64,000 bases of DNA, taken from positions 62,001 to 126,000 of the forward strand of contig NZ_FNGH01000003.1 in NCBI RefSeq assembly GCF_900102875.1, written 5' to 3'. Under the pieces are notes generated by a model. It did no database searches. It saw only the letters and a list, made by a program, of their open reading frames with translations, and was not told the origin of the DNA. Positions 1-8,356 of this stretch are shown in pieces. The first letter of the stretch is position 1. The number at the start of each line of letters is the position of its first letter. A program made the translations under genes and the position numbers. The stretch comes from Franzmannia pantelleriensis. GTDB taxonomy: Bacteria; Pseudomonadota; Gammaproteobacteria; Pseudomonadales; Halomonadaceae.

Positions 1-276
1 AAGCACGTCAGCGGTTTCGTGACCGAGATCGCCGACGCGACCCACGAGCAGTCGTCGGGTATCGAACAGATCAACCAAGCCATCGCTCAACTCGATCAGG
101 TCACCCATCAGAATGCCCAGCTGGTGCAGGAGGCCTCGAGCGCCAGCCACGTGCTCGACCAGCAGGCCGCTGACATGCACGCTCTGGTGGGTCGCTTCCA
201 GGTCGCGGATACCAGCAGCAACAGAGGGGCGTCGCTGCTCGAGCCGCCGCAGAAGAAACATGCGACCTGGCGCTGA
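1..276 (+). CDS. Methyl-accepting chemotaxis protein, C-terminal end (5' truncated by window)
   Basis: Only the last 91 codons are present; the frame is open to base 1. The residues form the end of the cytoplasmic signalling coiled coil of chemoreceptors: a glutamine-rich helix of the kind HEQSSGIEQINQAIAQLDQ followed by NAQLVQEAS and a disordered tail. This part of an MCP relays ligand signals to CheA/CheW and carries the adaptation region further upstream. No C-terminal CheR-docking pentapeptide of the NWETF type is seen, since the protein ends KKHATWR. The ligand domain lies outside the window, so the stimulus cannot be said. Confidence 0.85.
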   Translation, partial: KHVSGFVTEIADATHEQSSGIEQINQAIAQLDQVTHQNAQLVQEASSASHVLDQQAADMHALVGRFQVADTSSNRGASLLEPPQKKHATWR

Positions 277-350
277 GCGATGCGAACAAGCAAGGCCTCC
301 CGGTAACCGTTATGCTGGGCAGCAGCCACTAGTGTAACGAGAGGCCAGTG

Positions 351-1751
351 ATGAGCGACTATCCGATACCCGCGGATGAGCAGGCACGGCTCGCGACGTT
401 ACACGAGCTGGAATTGCTCGATACCAGCGCCGAGCCGGCCTTCGATCGGGTCACGCGGTTGGTCTCACGGCTGCTGGAGGTGCCGGTTGCGCTGGTGACC
501 TTGATCGATGCGCATCGCCAGTGGCTCAAGTCGCGAGTCGGGCTGGATGTCGAATCCACCCCGCGCAGCGAGTCGGTATGCAACTGGACCATCGACCAGC
601 GCTCGCCGCTCGTGATCGAAGACCTGAGCCAGGACCCACGCTTCGCGCATTTTTCAGGCGTCAATCGTCATGACGGCCTGCGCTTCTATGCCGGTATCCC
701 GCTTTACAACTCGGCCGGGGTGGCGCTGGGGTCGCTGTGTGCGGTGGATCACCAGCCGCGGCGGATCGATGCCGAGCAGTTGGCGACACTGGAGGACCTA
801 GCGGCGATCATCAATCAGGAGATCCAGCTGCGCGAGACCAACCAGCGCTTAGCAACCCTGGTTGCCGATCACGCCGAAACCCATCGCACGCTGCATGCAC
901 GCGAGACCGAACTGCGACTGGTCATCGATACCGCCTATGATGCCTATATCGGCCTCGATGGCGAGGGACGGGTTACCGATTGGAATCGTGCGGCGGGGCA
1001 TATGTTCGGTCTCTCGCGGGAGGCGGCGCTGGGAATGTCGATCGATCAGCTGATTGGCCCGTTGACGCTGCCCTTTGCGGGTGAGCGCAGCATCAGCGAA
1101 GCAATGGCCAGGCGTCACGACGGTCACGAGATACCGGTCGAGGTGCGCATGCGGGCATTCGAGCTGGGGGCCGATACCCACTGCAGTATCTTCGTCCACG
1201 ATATCACCGAGCGCCGCCAGCTCGACGCCCTTCGCGACCAGGAGGCGCGCCAGGACGTGCTCACCGGCCTGCCCAATCGTCGCGCCCTGGACGAGCGGCT
1301 GCCGGAGGCGATGGCACGGGTGATTCGCTCCGGCAAGCCGCTGGCACTGCTGTTCATGGATCTCGATGGCTTCAAGGCGGTCAACGACGACTACGGCCAT
1401 GACGCCGGCGACGCCCTGCTGCGCGAGATCGCCCGGCGCCTGCTTGACTCGGTGCGTAAGACCGATCACGTGTCGCGCTTGGCGGGGGATGAGTTCGTGG
1501 TACTGCTGGAAGGCATCGACATCATCGATGCCGAGGCCTTCGCTGGCAAACTGGTAACCCTGGTCGAGGCCCCGGTGGCGCTGGGCGAGGAGGTCGCCGA
1601 GGTCAGTACCAGCATCGGCGTGGCCGTGCATGGGCCGGGGGATGTCAGGACTGCCGCCGCACTTCTCAAGCGCGCCGACGTGGCGATGTACACCGCCAAA
1701 CGCGCCGGCAAGGCACGCGTTCACCTCGCAGAGGATGACGACGACTCATGA
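351..1751 (+). CDS. GAF-PAS-GGDEF diguanylate cyclase
   Basis: The protein has an N-terminal GAF domain (about residues 20-165), a PAS domain (about 185-290) and a C-terminal GGDEF domain (about 300-460). The GGDEF signature is AGDEF near residue 380, a variant common in active cyclases, and an RKTD inhibitory I-site sits five residues before it, so product inhibition by c-di-GMP is plausible. The expected role is synthesis of c-di-GMP in response to a signal bound by GAF or PAS. A GAGG ribosome site at 341-344 fits ATG 351 better than GTG 348. The stop overlaps the next gene by 4 bases (ATGA), which indicates translational coupling. Confidence 0.9.
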   Translation: MSDYPIPADEQARLATLHELELLDTSAEPAFDRVTRLVSRLLEVPVALVTLIDAHRQWLKSRVGLDVESTPRSESVCNWTIDQRSPLVIEDLSQDPRFAHFSGVNRHDGLRFYAGIPLYNSAGVALGSLCAVDHQPRRIDAEQLATLEDLAAIINQEIQLRETNQRLATLVADHAETHRTLHARETELRLVIDTAYDAYIGLDGEGRVTDWNRAAGHMFGLSREAALGMSIDQLIGPLTLPFAGERSISEAMARRHDGHEIPVEVRMRAFELGADTHCSIFVHDITERRQLDALRDQEARQDVLTGLPNRRALDERLPEAMARVIRSGKPLALLFMDLDGFKAVNDDYGHDAGDALLREIARRLLDSVRKTDHVSRLAGDEFVVLLEGIDIIDAEAFAGKLVTLVEAPVALGEEVAEVSTSIGVAVHGPGDVRTAAALLKRADVAMYTAKRAGKARVHLAEDDDDS

Positions 1752-2719
1752 TACGTACCCTGATGGTTACCGGCAGCGGCCACTGGCAGCGCGGTGGCGA
1801 GGAGCTGATCGACGCTTGGCGTACCCGTGACGACGCGCATATCTGGATCGATATGCAGGGGGAGTCGCAGGCCTACGAGCGCCAGCTGCTCGATGCCTTC
1901 GACTGCCATCCGATGGCAATCAACGATGCCCACCGCGACCGTCATCCTCCCAAGATCGAGGAGTTCGAGCACCACACTCTGATCATCTATCGCGGCATCG
2001 CCGCCTTCGACGGCGAGCTCAACTACCAGGCCCAGCCGCTGTGCTTCTTTATCGGTCAGCGATTTCTCATCAGCCTGCACCCCAGCGAGGCGCGCAGTAT
2101 CGAGCAGCTGTTCGACGCGCACGGCCAGGCGCTGCTGCAGGCCTCGCCGCAGCAGGCCGCGCTCAAGGTGATGTACACCTCGGCGGGCTACTACCTCGAC
2201 AGCCTGCTGGAGTTCGAGGGGGTGCTCAGCGACCTCGAGGACGAACTCCTCGAGGCCGGCAACGACCAGCTGATGCGGCGCATCACCGCCTACCGCTCGC
2301 GGCTGGTGAAGATGCGCCGCATCTTCAACTACCACAAGGGCATCACCCAGGAACTGATCGCCTACGATTACCGGCATCTGCCGCGTGACGACAGCGACAC
2401 CCTGCACGCCATCAACGACGTCTACGAGCGCTTCGAGCGGCTGCACAGCCTGACCCAGATGTACTACGACATCTGCGGCGACCTGGTGAACGGCTATATC
2501 TCGATTTCTTCCCACCAGCTAAACATCACCATGCGCGTGCTGACGGTGATTTCGGCGATCTTCATTCCGCTGACCTTCATCGCCGGGCTCTACGGCATGA
2601 ACTTCGAGAATATGCCGGAGCTCGGCTGGCGCTATGCCTATTTCGTGGTGCTGGGCGTCATGCTGGGGATAGGGTTTACGCTGGTATGGCTGTTTCAGCG
2701 TAAAGGCTGGTTTCGTTAG
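1748..2719 (+). CDS. CorA-family divalent metal transporter, ZntB-like
   Basis: A 323-residue protein with a large soluble N-terminal funnel domain and two C-terminal transmembrane helices. The first membrane helix ends with the family signature GMN (near residue 283, in LYGMNFENMPE), and the protein ends in a basic tail, as in CorA/ZntB. The family moves Mg2+, Co2+ or Zn2+ across the inner membrane as pentamers; ZntB is usually assigned to Zn2+. Substrate cannot be settled from sequence. The start overlaps the stop of the diguanylate cyclase, so the two are probably made together. Confidence 0.88.
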   Translation: MIRTLMVTGSGHWQRGGEELIDAWRTRDDAHIWIDMQGESQAYERQLLDAFDCHPMAINDAHRDRHPPKIEEFEHHTLIIYRGIAAFDGELNYQAQPLCFFIGQRFLISLHPSEARSIEQLFDAHGQALLQASPQQAALKVMYTSAGYYLDSLLEFEGVLSDLEDELLEAGNDQLMRRITAYRSRLVKMRRIFNYHKGITQELIAYDYRHLPRDDSDTLHAINDVYERFERLHSLTQMYYDICGDLVNGYISISSHQLNITMRVLTVISAIFIPLTFIAGLYGMNFENMPELGWRYAYFVVLGVMLGIGFTLVWLFQRKGWFR

Positions 2720-2736
2720 CGCTTCAGCGCCTCGGG

Positions 2737-3915
2737 TTAGGTCGTGGCCTGGCGTTGTGCCAGTCGCGACAGCCGCAGGTGCAGTGCCACTAGACCTAGC
2801 CCGAGCAGCACCAGCATGCCGCCAAGCAGCGGTGGAAAGGCCTCGGCGCCTGCCAGGTCGAGCAGCGGTCCGGTCAACGACGGGACCACCAAGGCGCCAC
2901 TGCCGGCGGCGGTAAAGATCAGCCCAGTGGTGCGTCCACTCATGTCCATCACCTGATTGCCGAGGCTGAACAGGGTGGGAAAGATCGCCGAGGCTGCCAG
3001 GCCGAAGAGCAGCGCCCCCAGTGTCAGCGGCAGCCACACCGCATGCAGTGCCAGCGCCGTGATGATGCCGAGCAGCAGGCAGCCGATCAGGATCGCCCAG
3101 GGCGAACACCAGCGCAGCAGTGGAATCGCCAGCAGGCGCCCGGCAGAGAGTGCCATCCAGAACAGCGTCACCAGCAGTGCGGCACGCTCGGCGGTTAGCC
3201 CGGTGAGCACACCGTAAGCGGTGATCCAGCCGGCGAAGGTGATCTCGACGCCCACATAGAGCGCGAACAGCAGCATGAACAGCGCCAGCAGGACGGGGTC
3301 GCGGTGCTTTGGCGTGCGCGGGGTGGCATCCTCATCGCTGGCCAGCTTGCTTGGGCTCCTCAGCCGCGACAGCGGCCACAGCATCGCCAGCAGATAGGCG
3401 GCCACTACCCAGAACGCCCACTGAAACTGACCGCTGATGGCCAGGGCCGCCACCATCACCAGCGGCACCAGCATATTGCCCAGCCCGAAGCAGAAGTGCA
3501 GGGCACTGACGTGGGGCCCGGCGGCATCTCGGTGACGCCATAGCAGCAGGGTGTTGGCCCCCGAGTTGAGCGACACTTCAGCGAAGCCCAGCAGCAGAAA
3601 CAGCCCGGTCAGCAACCCTAGCGTCGGACTCAGCGGGGCCACTGTAAGTCCCGCCGCGGTCAGCAGCAGCATACCGATCAACACCCGGTGGCCATTGAGT
3701 CGGTCCATCAGCAGGCCGGTGACGAAGGCACCGCTCATATTGCCCAGCGCGCGGGCGGTGAACAGGATGGCGATCTGACTCATGCTCGAGTCGGTCATTG
3801 CCGCCAGATGCGGCAGCGCCGGCCCGAGCAGGCCGCCGGTCATGCCGACGCCGAGGAACAGCAGAAAATAGCAGAGAGTCACCTGGCGGTGGTGACGGCT
3901 GGGGAAGTTCAGCAT
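2737..3915 (-). CDS. MFS transporter (FucP/MFSD4-like)
   Basis: About 390 residues with a repeating pattern of roughly 12 hydrophobic helices split by a charged loop near residues 185-205, typical of major facilitator transporters. The segments MDRLNGHRVLIG (after helix 2) and SGRTTGLIFTAAGSGALVVPSLTG near the C-terminus resemble sugar permease-type MFS proteins. It faces the corA-like gene tail to tail with a gap of 17 bases. Substrate is unknown. Confidence 0.8.
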   Translation of the reverse strand: MLNFPSRHHRQVTLCYFLLFLGVGMTGGLLGPALPHLAAMTDSSMSQIAILFTARALGNMSGAFVTGLLMDRLNGHRVLIGMLLLTAAGLTVAPLSPTLGLLTGLFLLLGFAEVSLNSGANTLLLWRHRDAAGPHVSALHFCFGLGNMLVPLVMVAALAISGQFQWAFWVVAAYLLAMLWPLSRLRSPSKLASDEDATPRTPKHRDPVLLALFMLLFALYVGVEITFAGWITAYGVLTGLTAERAALLVTLFWMALSAGRLLAIPLLRWCSPWAILIGCLLLGIITALALHAVWLPLTLGALLFGLAASAIFPTLFSLGNQVMDMSGRTTGLIFTAAGSGALVVPSLTGPLLDLAGAEAFPPLLGGMLVLLGLGLVALHLRLSRLAQRQATT

Positions 3916-4084
3916 GACCGGTCCTTGGCGAGCGCTTGGGCATTGGGTGCCCGGCGCAGGAGAGCGCTATGTTGGCTGATATGGATGGCGGCCTTCAAGC
4001 TCGTACTGCATGCATGGCATGTTCTGGCCGGCGCGTTATGGCATGCTTGGCGCACCTGACACCCTCTGCTGGAGCATTTCCTAC

Positions 4085-4663
4085 ATGCTGATCATGATTC
4101 TCGGCCTGCTGATCTTCCTGGGCAGCCACTCCGTGCGCATCTTCGCCGACGATTGGCGTCAGGCGCAGTGTGAGCGCCTTGGTGAGACGACCTGGAAGCT
4201 CGCCTACTCAGTGGTCTCCGTGGCTGGCCTGGCCATCGCCATCTGGGGCTATGGCCAGATGCGCTTCGACCCAATCTTCGTGTGGTTCCCGCCCACCGGG
4301 CTGCGCCATCTGGTGCTGCTGCTGATGATCCCGGCGTTTATCATGCTGGTGGCCGCCTACGTGCCGCACAACGCCATCAAGGCCAGACTCGGCCACCCGA
4401 TGATGCTGGCGGTGAAGATTTGGGCCCTGGCCCACCTGCTGGCCAACGGTCGGCTCGGCGATATCGTGTTCTTCGGCGCCTTCCTGGTGTGGGCGATTCT
4501 GGCCTTCCGTGCCGCCAAGCAGCGCGACCGGGCCAATCCGCCGGCCGCCCGCGAGAGCCGCGCCACCGCCACCGTGCTGACGGTGGTGATCGGCCTGGTG
4601 GCCTACTACCTGTTTGCCTTCCACCTTCACGTGCTGGTCACCGGCATGCCGGTGATGGGCTGA
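4085..4663 (+). CDS. NnrU family membrane protein
   Basis: A polytopic membrane protein of about 192 residues. It opens with MLIMILGLLIFLGSHSVRI, the typical N-terminus of NnrU proteins, and contains the PTGLRHLVLLLMIPAF and MLAVKIWALAHLLANG blocks seen in the family. NnrU is associated with denitrification in some bacteria and is related to the isoprenoid-processing protein family around NnrU/15-cis-zeta-carotene isomerase; here no denitrification gene is nearby, so its role is open. I chose ATG 4085 because it begins at the conserved first helix and has GGAG at 4071-4074; the frame is open further upstream. Confidence 0.8.
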   Translation: MLIMILGLLIFLGSHSVRIFADDWRQAQCERLGETTWKLAYSVVSVAGLAIAIWGYGQMRFDPIFVWFPPTGLRHLVLLLMIPAFIMLVAAYVPHNAIKARLGHPMMLAVKIWALAHLLANGRLGDIVFFGAFLVWAILAFRAAKQRDRANPPAARESRATATVLTVVIGLVAYYLFAFHLHVLVTGMPVMG

Positions 4664-4673
4664 GGAAAGCCGC

Positions 4674-5420
4674 ATGGGCAAGGTAATGATCGTCACCGGT
4701 GGCAGCCGCGGGATTGGCGCGGCCACCGCTCGGTTGGCCGCGGCGGCCGGCTATCGGGTGTGCCTGAGCTACCGCGACAATCGCGAGGCGGGCGATGAGG
4801 TGGCCGCCAGCATCGCGCGGAACGGCGGCGAAGCGATCGCGGTGGCCGCGGACGTCAGCGTCGAGCGCGACGTGGCACGGCTGTTCGACACCGTCGACCA
4901 CGCCCTGGGCCGCGTCGAGGTGTTGGTCAACAACGCTGGCATCCTGGCGCCGCAGTGCCGGGTCGAGGCGATGGACGCCGCACGCCTGGAGCGGGTGCTG
5001 GCGGTCAATGTCACCGGCAGCTTCCTGTGTGCACGCGAGGCGATCCGGCGCATGTCGACCCTGCACGGCGGCCCGGGCGGGGCCATCGTCAACCTGTCGT
5101 CGATGGCCGCGCGGTTGGGCGCGCCCAACGAGTACGTCGACTATGCCGCCGCCAAGGGCGCGATCGACAGTTTTACCGTTGGCCTGGCCAAGGAGGTGGC
5201 GACCCAGGGAATCCGCGTCAACGCCGTGCGACCGGGGCTGATCGCTACTGACATTCACGCCAGCGGTGGCGAGCCGGAGCGCGTGGCGCGGCTGGCACCG
5301 GGCGTGCCGATGCAGCGCGGCGGCGAGGCCGAGGAGGTCGCCCGTGCCATCCTGTGGCTGGCCTCCGCAGACGCTTCCTATACCACCGGCAGCTTCATTG
5401 ATGTCTCCGGCGGGCGCTGA
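4674..5420 (+). CDS. SDR family NAD(P)-dependent oxidoreductase
   Basis: A classical short-chain dehydrogenase of 248 residues. The cofactor motif TGGSRGIG is at residues 8-15, NNAG follows beta strand 4, and the catalytic Ser and YxxxK are visible (NLSSMA, then YVDYAAAKGA). The C-terminal part ITTGSFIDVSGG matches the usual SDR end. The acid at the end of beta 2 is not clear (SYRDN), which leans to NADP. It follows the NnrU gene by 10 bases with a GAGGAAAG ribosome site, so the two may be co-transcribed. Substrate unknown. Confidence 0.88.
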   Translation: MGKVMIVTGGSRGIGAATARLAAAAGYRVCLSYRDNREAGDEVAASIARNGGEAIAVAADVSVERDVARLFDTVDHALGRVEVLVNNAGILAPQCRVEAMDAARLERVLAVNVTGSFLCAREAIRRMSTLHGGPGGAIVNLSSMAARLGAPNEYVDYAAAKGAIDSFTVGLAKEVATQGIRVNAVRPGLIATDIHASGGEPERVARLAPGVPMQRGGEAEEVARAILWLASADASYTTGSFIDVSGGR

Positions 5421-5541
5421 GCAGCGAGACAAAAATTTCTCTTGTGCCAGGGGCGCGATTCGAAAATTTCTGCACTAGGCAGAATGCCTGAGTTTGATAT
5501 CGTCGCGGCGTGAATGCTCCGCCAACGCGAAGAGGTAGCCC

Positions 5542-6717
5542 ATGGCACCTGAAGCAACATCAGACTCGATTCCTGCCACCATGTCGGCCATGCTGCTGAC
5601 CGGTCATGGTGACGTTGACAAGCTCGAATACCGCCATGATGTCCCGACTCCGCGCCCCGCTCCCGGTGAGGTGCTGGTGCGGGTCACCGCCACGGCCAAG
5701 AACAACACCGACCGCAAGGCGCGGGAGGGGCTCTACCCGACCAAGGAAAAGGGCGAGGTGACCTCGTTCGCCATGGGCGGCGAGGCGACCCTGACCTTTC
5801 CGCGCATCCAGGGCGCCGATATCGCCGGGCGCATCGCCGCGGTGGGTGACGGCGTCGACCCGGCGCGCATCGGCGAGCGTGGCCTGCTCGACTTCAACCT
5901 CTACGCCGACGGCCGGCGTCATATCAATCTGACGCCGGACTACTACGGCCACGGCGCCGACGGCGGCTACGCCGAGTACGTCGCGCTGCCGGCGGATCAG
6001 TTTCACCCTGTGCCCAACCCCGAACTGGCCGATGCCGAACTCGCCGCCATGGGCATGTGCTCCTACCAGACGGCCTACCACATGATGACCTCGGCGCGGG
6101 TCAAGGCCGGCGAGCACGTATTGGTCACCGGCGCCAGCGGCGGCGTGGGCACGGCGCTGATCCAGCTGTGCCGCATCGTCGGTGCCATCCCCTATGCGCT
6201 GAGCCAGGCCGACAAGGCCGAGGCGCTCAAGGCGCTGGGCGCCGAGGCGGTATTCGACCGGACCCGGATGGATGACTTCACCGCACAGGTCATGACGGCT
6301 ACCGGCGGCGCGCCCATCGATGCGGTGATGGATCTGGTCGGCGGCGAGATGACCGATCGCTTCATCGACACCATGATCGTCGACATGAATCGCCGCGCCG
6401 ACTACCCACGGCTGTCGATCGCCGGGGCCAGCGGCGGCAATCTCAGCGAGATCATGTGGACACGCATCTACCTCTACCAGGTGCAGATCTTCGGCGTCTC
6501 CCACGGCACCCGTGAGGAGGCCGAGCAGCTGGTCGAGTGGATCCGTGCCGGTCAGCTCAAGCCGGTACTGCACGCTGCCTTCAAACTCTCCGAGCTGCAC
6601 ACCGCCGAGCGCTATTTCGTCAAGCGTGGCAGCAACTACCTGGGCAAGATCGTTATCGTGCCCGACGCCGAGTGGGATGAGCACGGCGCCCCTTTCGCCC
6701 TGGAGCAACGCGCATGA
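5542..6717 (+). CDS. MDR superfamily (quinone oxidoreductase-like) zinc-independent alcohol dehydrogenase
   Basis: A 391-residue medium-chain dehydrogenase/reductase. The N-terminal GroES-like half has the usual GEVLVRVTATAKNNTD segment, and the nucleotide fold carries GASGGVGTALIQLC near residues 198-212. The zinc-binding cysteine cluster of true alcohol dehydrogenases is not visible, which points to a quinone oxidoreductase or crotonyl-CoA reductase-like enzyme. Its stop overlaps the start of the proline racemase-like gene by 4 bases, so the pair is likely a two-step pathway. A GAGG ribosome site precedes ATG 5542. Confidence 0.85.
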   Translation: MAPEATSDSIPATMSAMLLTGHGDVDKLEYRHDVPTPRPAPGEVLVRVTATAKNNTDRKAREGLYPTKEKGEVTSFAMGGEATLTFPRIQGADIAGRIAAVGDGVDPARIGERGLLDFNLYADGRRHINLTPDYYGHGADGGYAEYVALPADQFHPVPNPELADAELAAMGMCSYQTAYHMMTSARVKAGEHVLVTGASGGVGTALIQLCRIVGAIPYALSQADKAEALKALGAEAVFDRTRMDDFTAQVMTATGGAPIDAVMDLVGGEMTDRFIDTMIVDMNRRADYPRLSIAGASGGNLSEIMWTRIYLYQVQIFGVSHGTREEAEQLVEWIRAGQLKPVLHAAFKLSELHTAERYFVKRGSNYLGKIVIVPDAEWDEHGAPFALEQRA

Positions 6718-7760
6718 GCGAACTGACCTTTCAGTTGATGGACACCCACGCCGGCGGCGACGTCAGCCGCATCGTCACCGGCGGTATCGACGCGCTGCCC
6801 GGGGCCACGGTGCGTGAGCAGATGCACTACCTGCGCGACGACGCCGACGGCCTGCGCCGGCTGCTGCTGGAAGAGCCCTACGGCATCCCTGAGATGTCGG
6901 TGGATCTGATCGTGCCGGCCACCGACCCGACGGCGGCGGCCGGCTATATCATCATGGAGGTGATGGGCTATCCGATCTACTCCGGCTCCAACACCATCTG
7001 CACCGCCACCGCGGTGCTCGAGGCCGGCATCGTACCCAAGCAGGAGGGCACCCAGCGCTTCGTGCTCGAGTCGCCGGCCGGGCTGGTCAACATCGAGGCG
7101 CGGGTCGAGAACGGCGTGGTCGAGGCGATCACCTGCGGCGGGCTGCCCAGCTACATCGATACCTACCGCGCCAAGATCCATGTCCCGGACCTTGGCGACG
7201 TGACCTATAGCGTGGCCTATAGCGGCGGTTTCTATGCGCTGGTCGATGCCGCCGAGCTGGGGTTCTCGCTCAACCGTGCCGAGGAGCGCCAGCTGGCCGA
7301 GTGTGCCCACAAGATCGTCGAGGCGATCCAGGCCGAGCGAGGCTTCTCCCACTACACCCTGGGCGACGTGGGGCCGCTGCCGTTCCTGCACTTCATGGGA
7401 CCGGTGGAGCAGGTCGCCGACGACTTCTACCGCTCACGCTCGACCACCTATGTGCATCCCGGCGTGATCTGCCGCAGCACCACCGGCACCGGCACCTCGG
7501 CGCGGCTGGCGCTGATGCACTACGAGGGCACCATCAAACCGGGGGACAAGCTGGAAACCGTGTCGCTGCGCGAGACCGGCTTCATCGGCCAGTTCACTGC
7601 GGTGCGCGAGGAGGGCAATGGCCATGTGGTGGAGAACACCATCACCGGCAAGAGCTACGTGCTGGCGCGCTCGGAGATCGTCGTCAACTGCGACGACGCC
7701 ATGGTCGATTGCAGCGGGCTACACCACATCCTGACCAGCGCTCATCCTGAGCGAACATAG
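6714..7760 (+). CDS. Proline racemase family protein with both catalytic cysteines replaced
   Basis: The 348-residue protein has the proline racemase fold: HAGGDVSRIV near the N-terminus and GTGTSARLAL near residues 258-267. In proline racemase and 4-hydroxyproline epimerase two cysteines act as acid and base (MCGH and SPCGTGT). Here the first position is Ser90 (YSGSNTIC) and the second is Thr257 (RSTTGTGT); the substrate-binding Asp before RS is Cys253. Trans-3-hydroxyproline dehydratases keep Cys first and use Thr second, so this Ser/Thr pair fits none of the standard classes. Translationally coupled to the MDR oxidoreductase. A proline-type imino acid substrate is only a guess. Confidence 0.85.
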   Translation: MSELTFQLMDTHAGGDVSRIVTGGIDALPGATVREQMHYLRDDADGLRRLLLEEPYGIPEMSVDLIVPATDPTAAAGYIIMEVMGYPIYSGSNTICTATAVLEAGIVPKQEGTQRFVLESPAGLVNIEARVENGVVEAITCGGLPSYIDTYRAKIHVPDLGDVTYSVAYSGGFYALVDAAELGFSLNRAEERQLAECAHKIVEAIQAERGFSHYTLGDVGPLPFLHFMGPVEQVADDFYRSRSTTYVHPGVICRSTTGTGTSARLALMHYEGTIKPGDKLETVSLRETGFIGQFTAVREEGNGHVVENTITGKSYVLARSEIVVNCDDAMVDCSGLHHILTSAHPERT

Positions 7761-7774
7761 CGGCCCCGAGAGCG

Positions 7775-7793
7775 GCGCCCCAAGGCGGGGCGC
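7775..7793. terminator. Hairpin between convergent genes
   Basis: A perfect 7-bp stem (GCGCCCC / GGGGCGC) with the loop AAGGC lies between the stop codons of the racemase-like gene and arfB. It lacks a T-run on either side, so it may act as a weak or bidirectional terminator. Confidence 0.5.
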
Positions 7794-7795
7794 GC

Positions 7796-8209
7796 TCATA
7801 CCTTGACCTTGCCGCGCAGCGACTTGGTCTTGCCCTTGCGGGTCTTGCTGTCGACTCGGCGGCGCTGCGAGCCCTTGGTCGGCCGGGTCGGCTTGCGCAC
7901 CTTTTGCTGCTTGACCGCCTCGCGGATCAGCTCGCGCAGGCGCGCCAGTGCATCCTCCTTGTTCAACTCCAGGGTGCGGTGACTCTGGGCCTTGATCACT
8001 ACTACCCCCTCCTTGCTGATGCGCTGGTCGGACAGCGCCATCAGCCGCTCCTTGTAGAAGGGCGGCAGGCTGGAGTTGGGGATATCGAAGCGCAGATGCA
8101 CCGCCGAGGCGACCTTGTTGACGTTCTGGCCACCGGCGCCCTGGGCGCGGATCTGACTGATCTCGATTTCCCAGTCGCCCAGCTCCACGCTGTTGGAAAT
8201 ACGAAGCAT
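7796..8209 (-). CDS. arfB: Peptidyl-tRNA hydrolase ArfB (YaeJ), ribosome rescue factor
   Basis: A 137-residue protein with the release-factor GGQ motif at residues 26-28 (RAQGAGGQNVNKV) and a lysine/arginine-rich C-terminal tail that in ArfB inserts in the empty mRNA channel. It frees stalled ribosomes by hydrolysing peptidyl-tRNA on non-stop complexes. Length and tail match the family. ATG 8209 is chosen because the protein then starts MLRISNSVEL as in homologues; the open frame continues upstream without support. Confidence 0.95.
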   Translation of the reverse strand: MLRISNSVELGDWEIEISQIRAQGAGGQNVNKVASAVHLRFDIPNSSLPPFYKERLMALSDQRISKEGVVVIKAQSHRTLELNKEDALARLRELIREAVKQQKVRKPTRPTKGSQRRRVDSKTRKGKTKSLRGKVKV

Positions 8210-8356
8210 GCGGGCCTCATGAATGGCAGAAGAGAAAAACGCTAGCCTAGCATATGGCCGGTTAAGGGCGGGGTGACAGAGAATGCTGTCAGCGGGCCAG
8301 CTGCCGCGGAATCTGGCAGACTGGGGAAATACTTCCTCAATCAGCGAGAGACCTAG

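Noticed and set aside
849-1724. Long minus-strand open frame opposite the diguanylate cyclase
   Set aside because: It is the antisense shadow of a strongly supported gene in GC-rich DNA and shows no domain or start signal.
5560-6708. Minus-strand open frame of 382 codons opposite the MDR gene
   Set aside because: Shadow of the coding strand; the plus strand has the family motifs and overlaps the next gene as expected in an operon.
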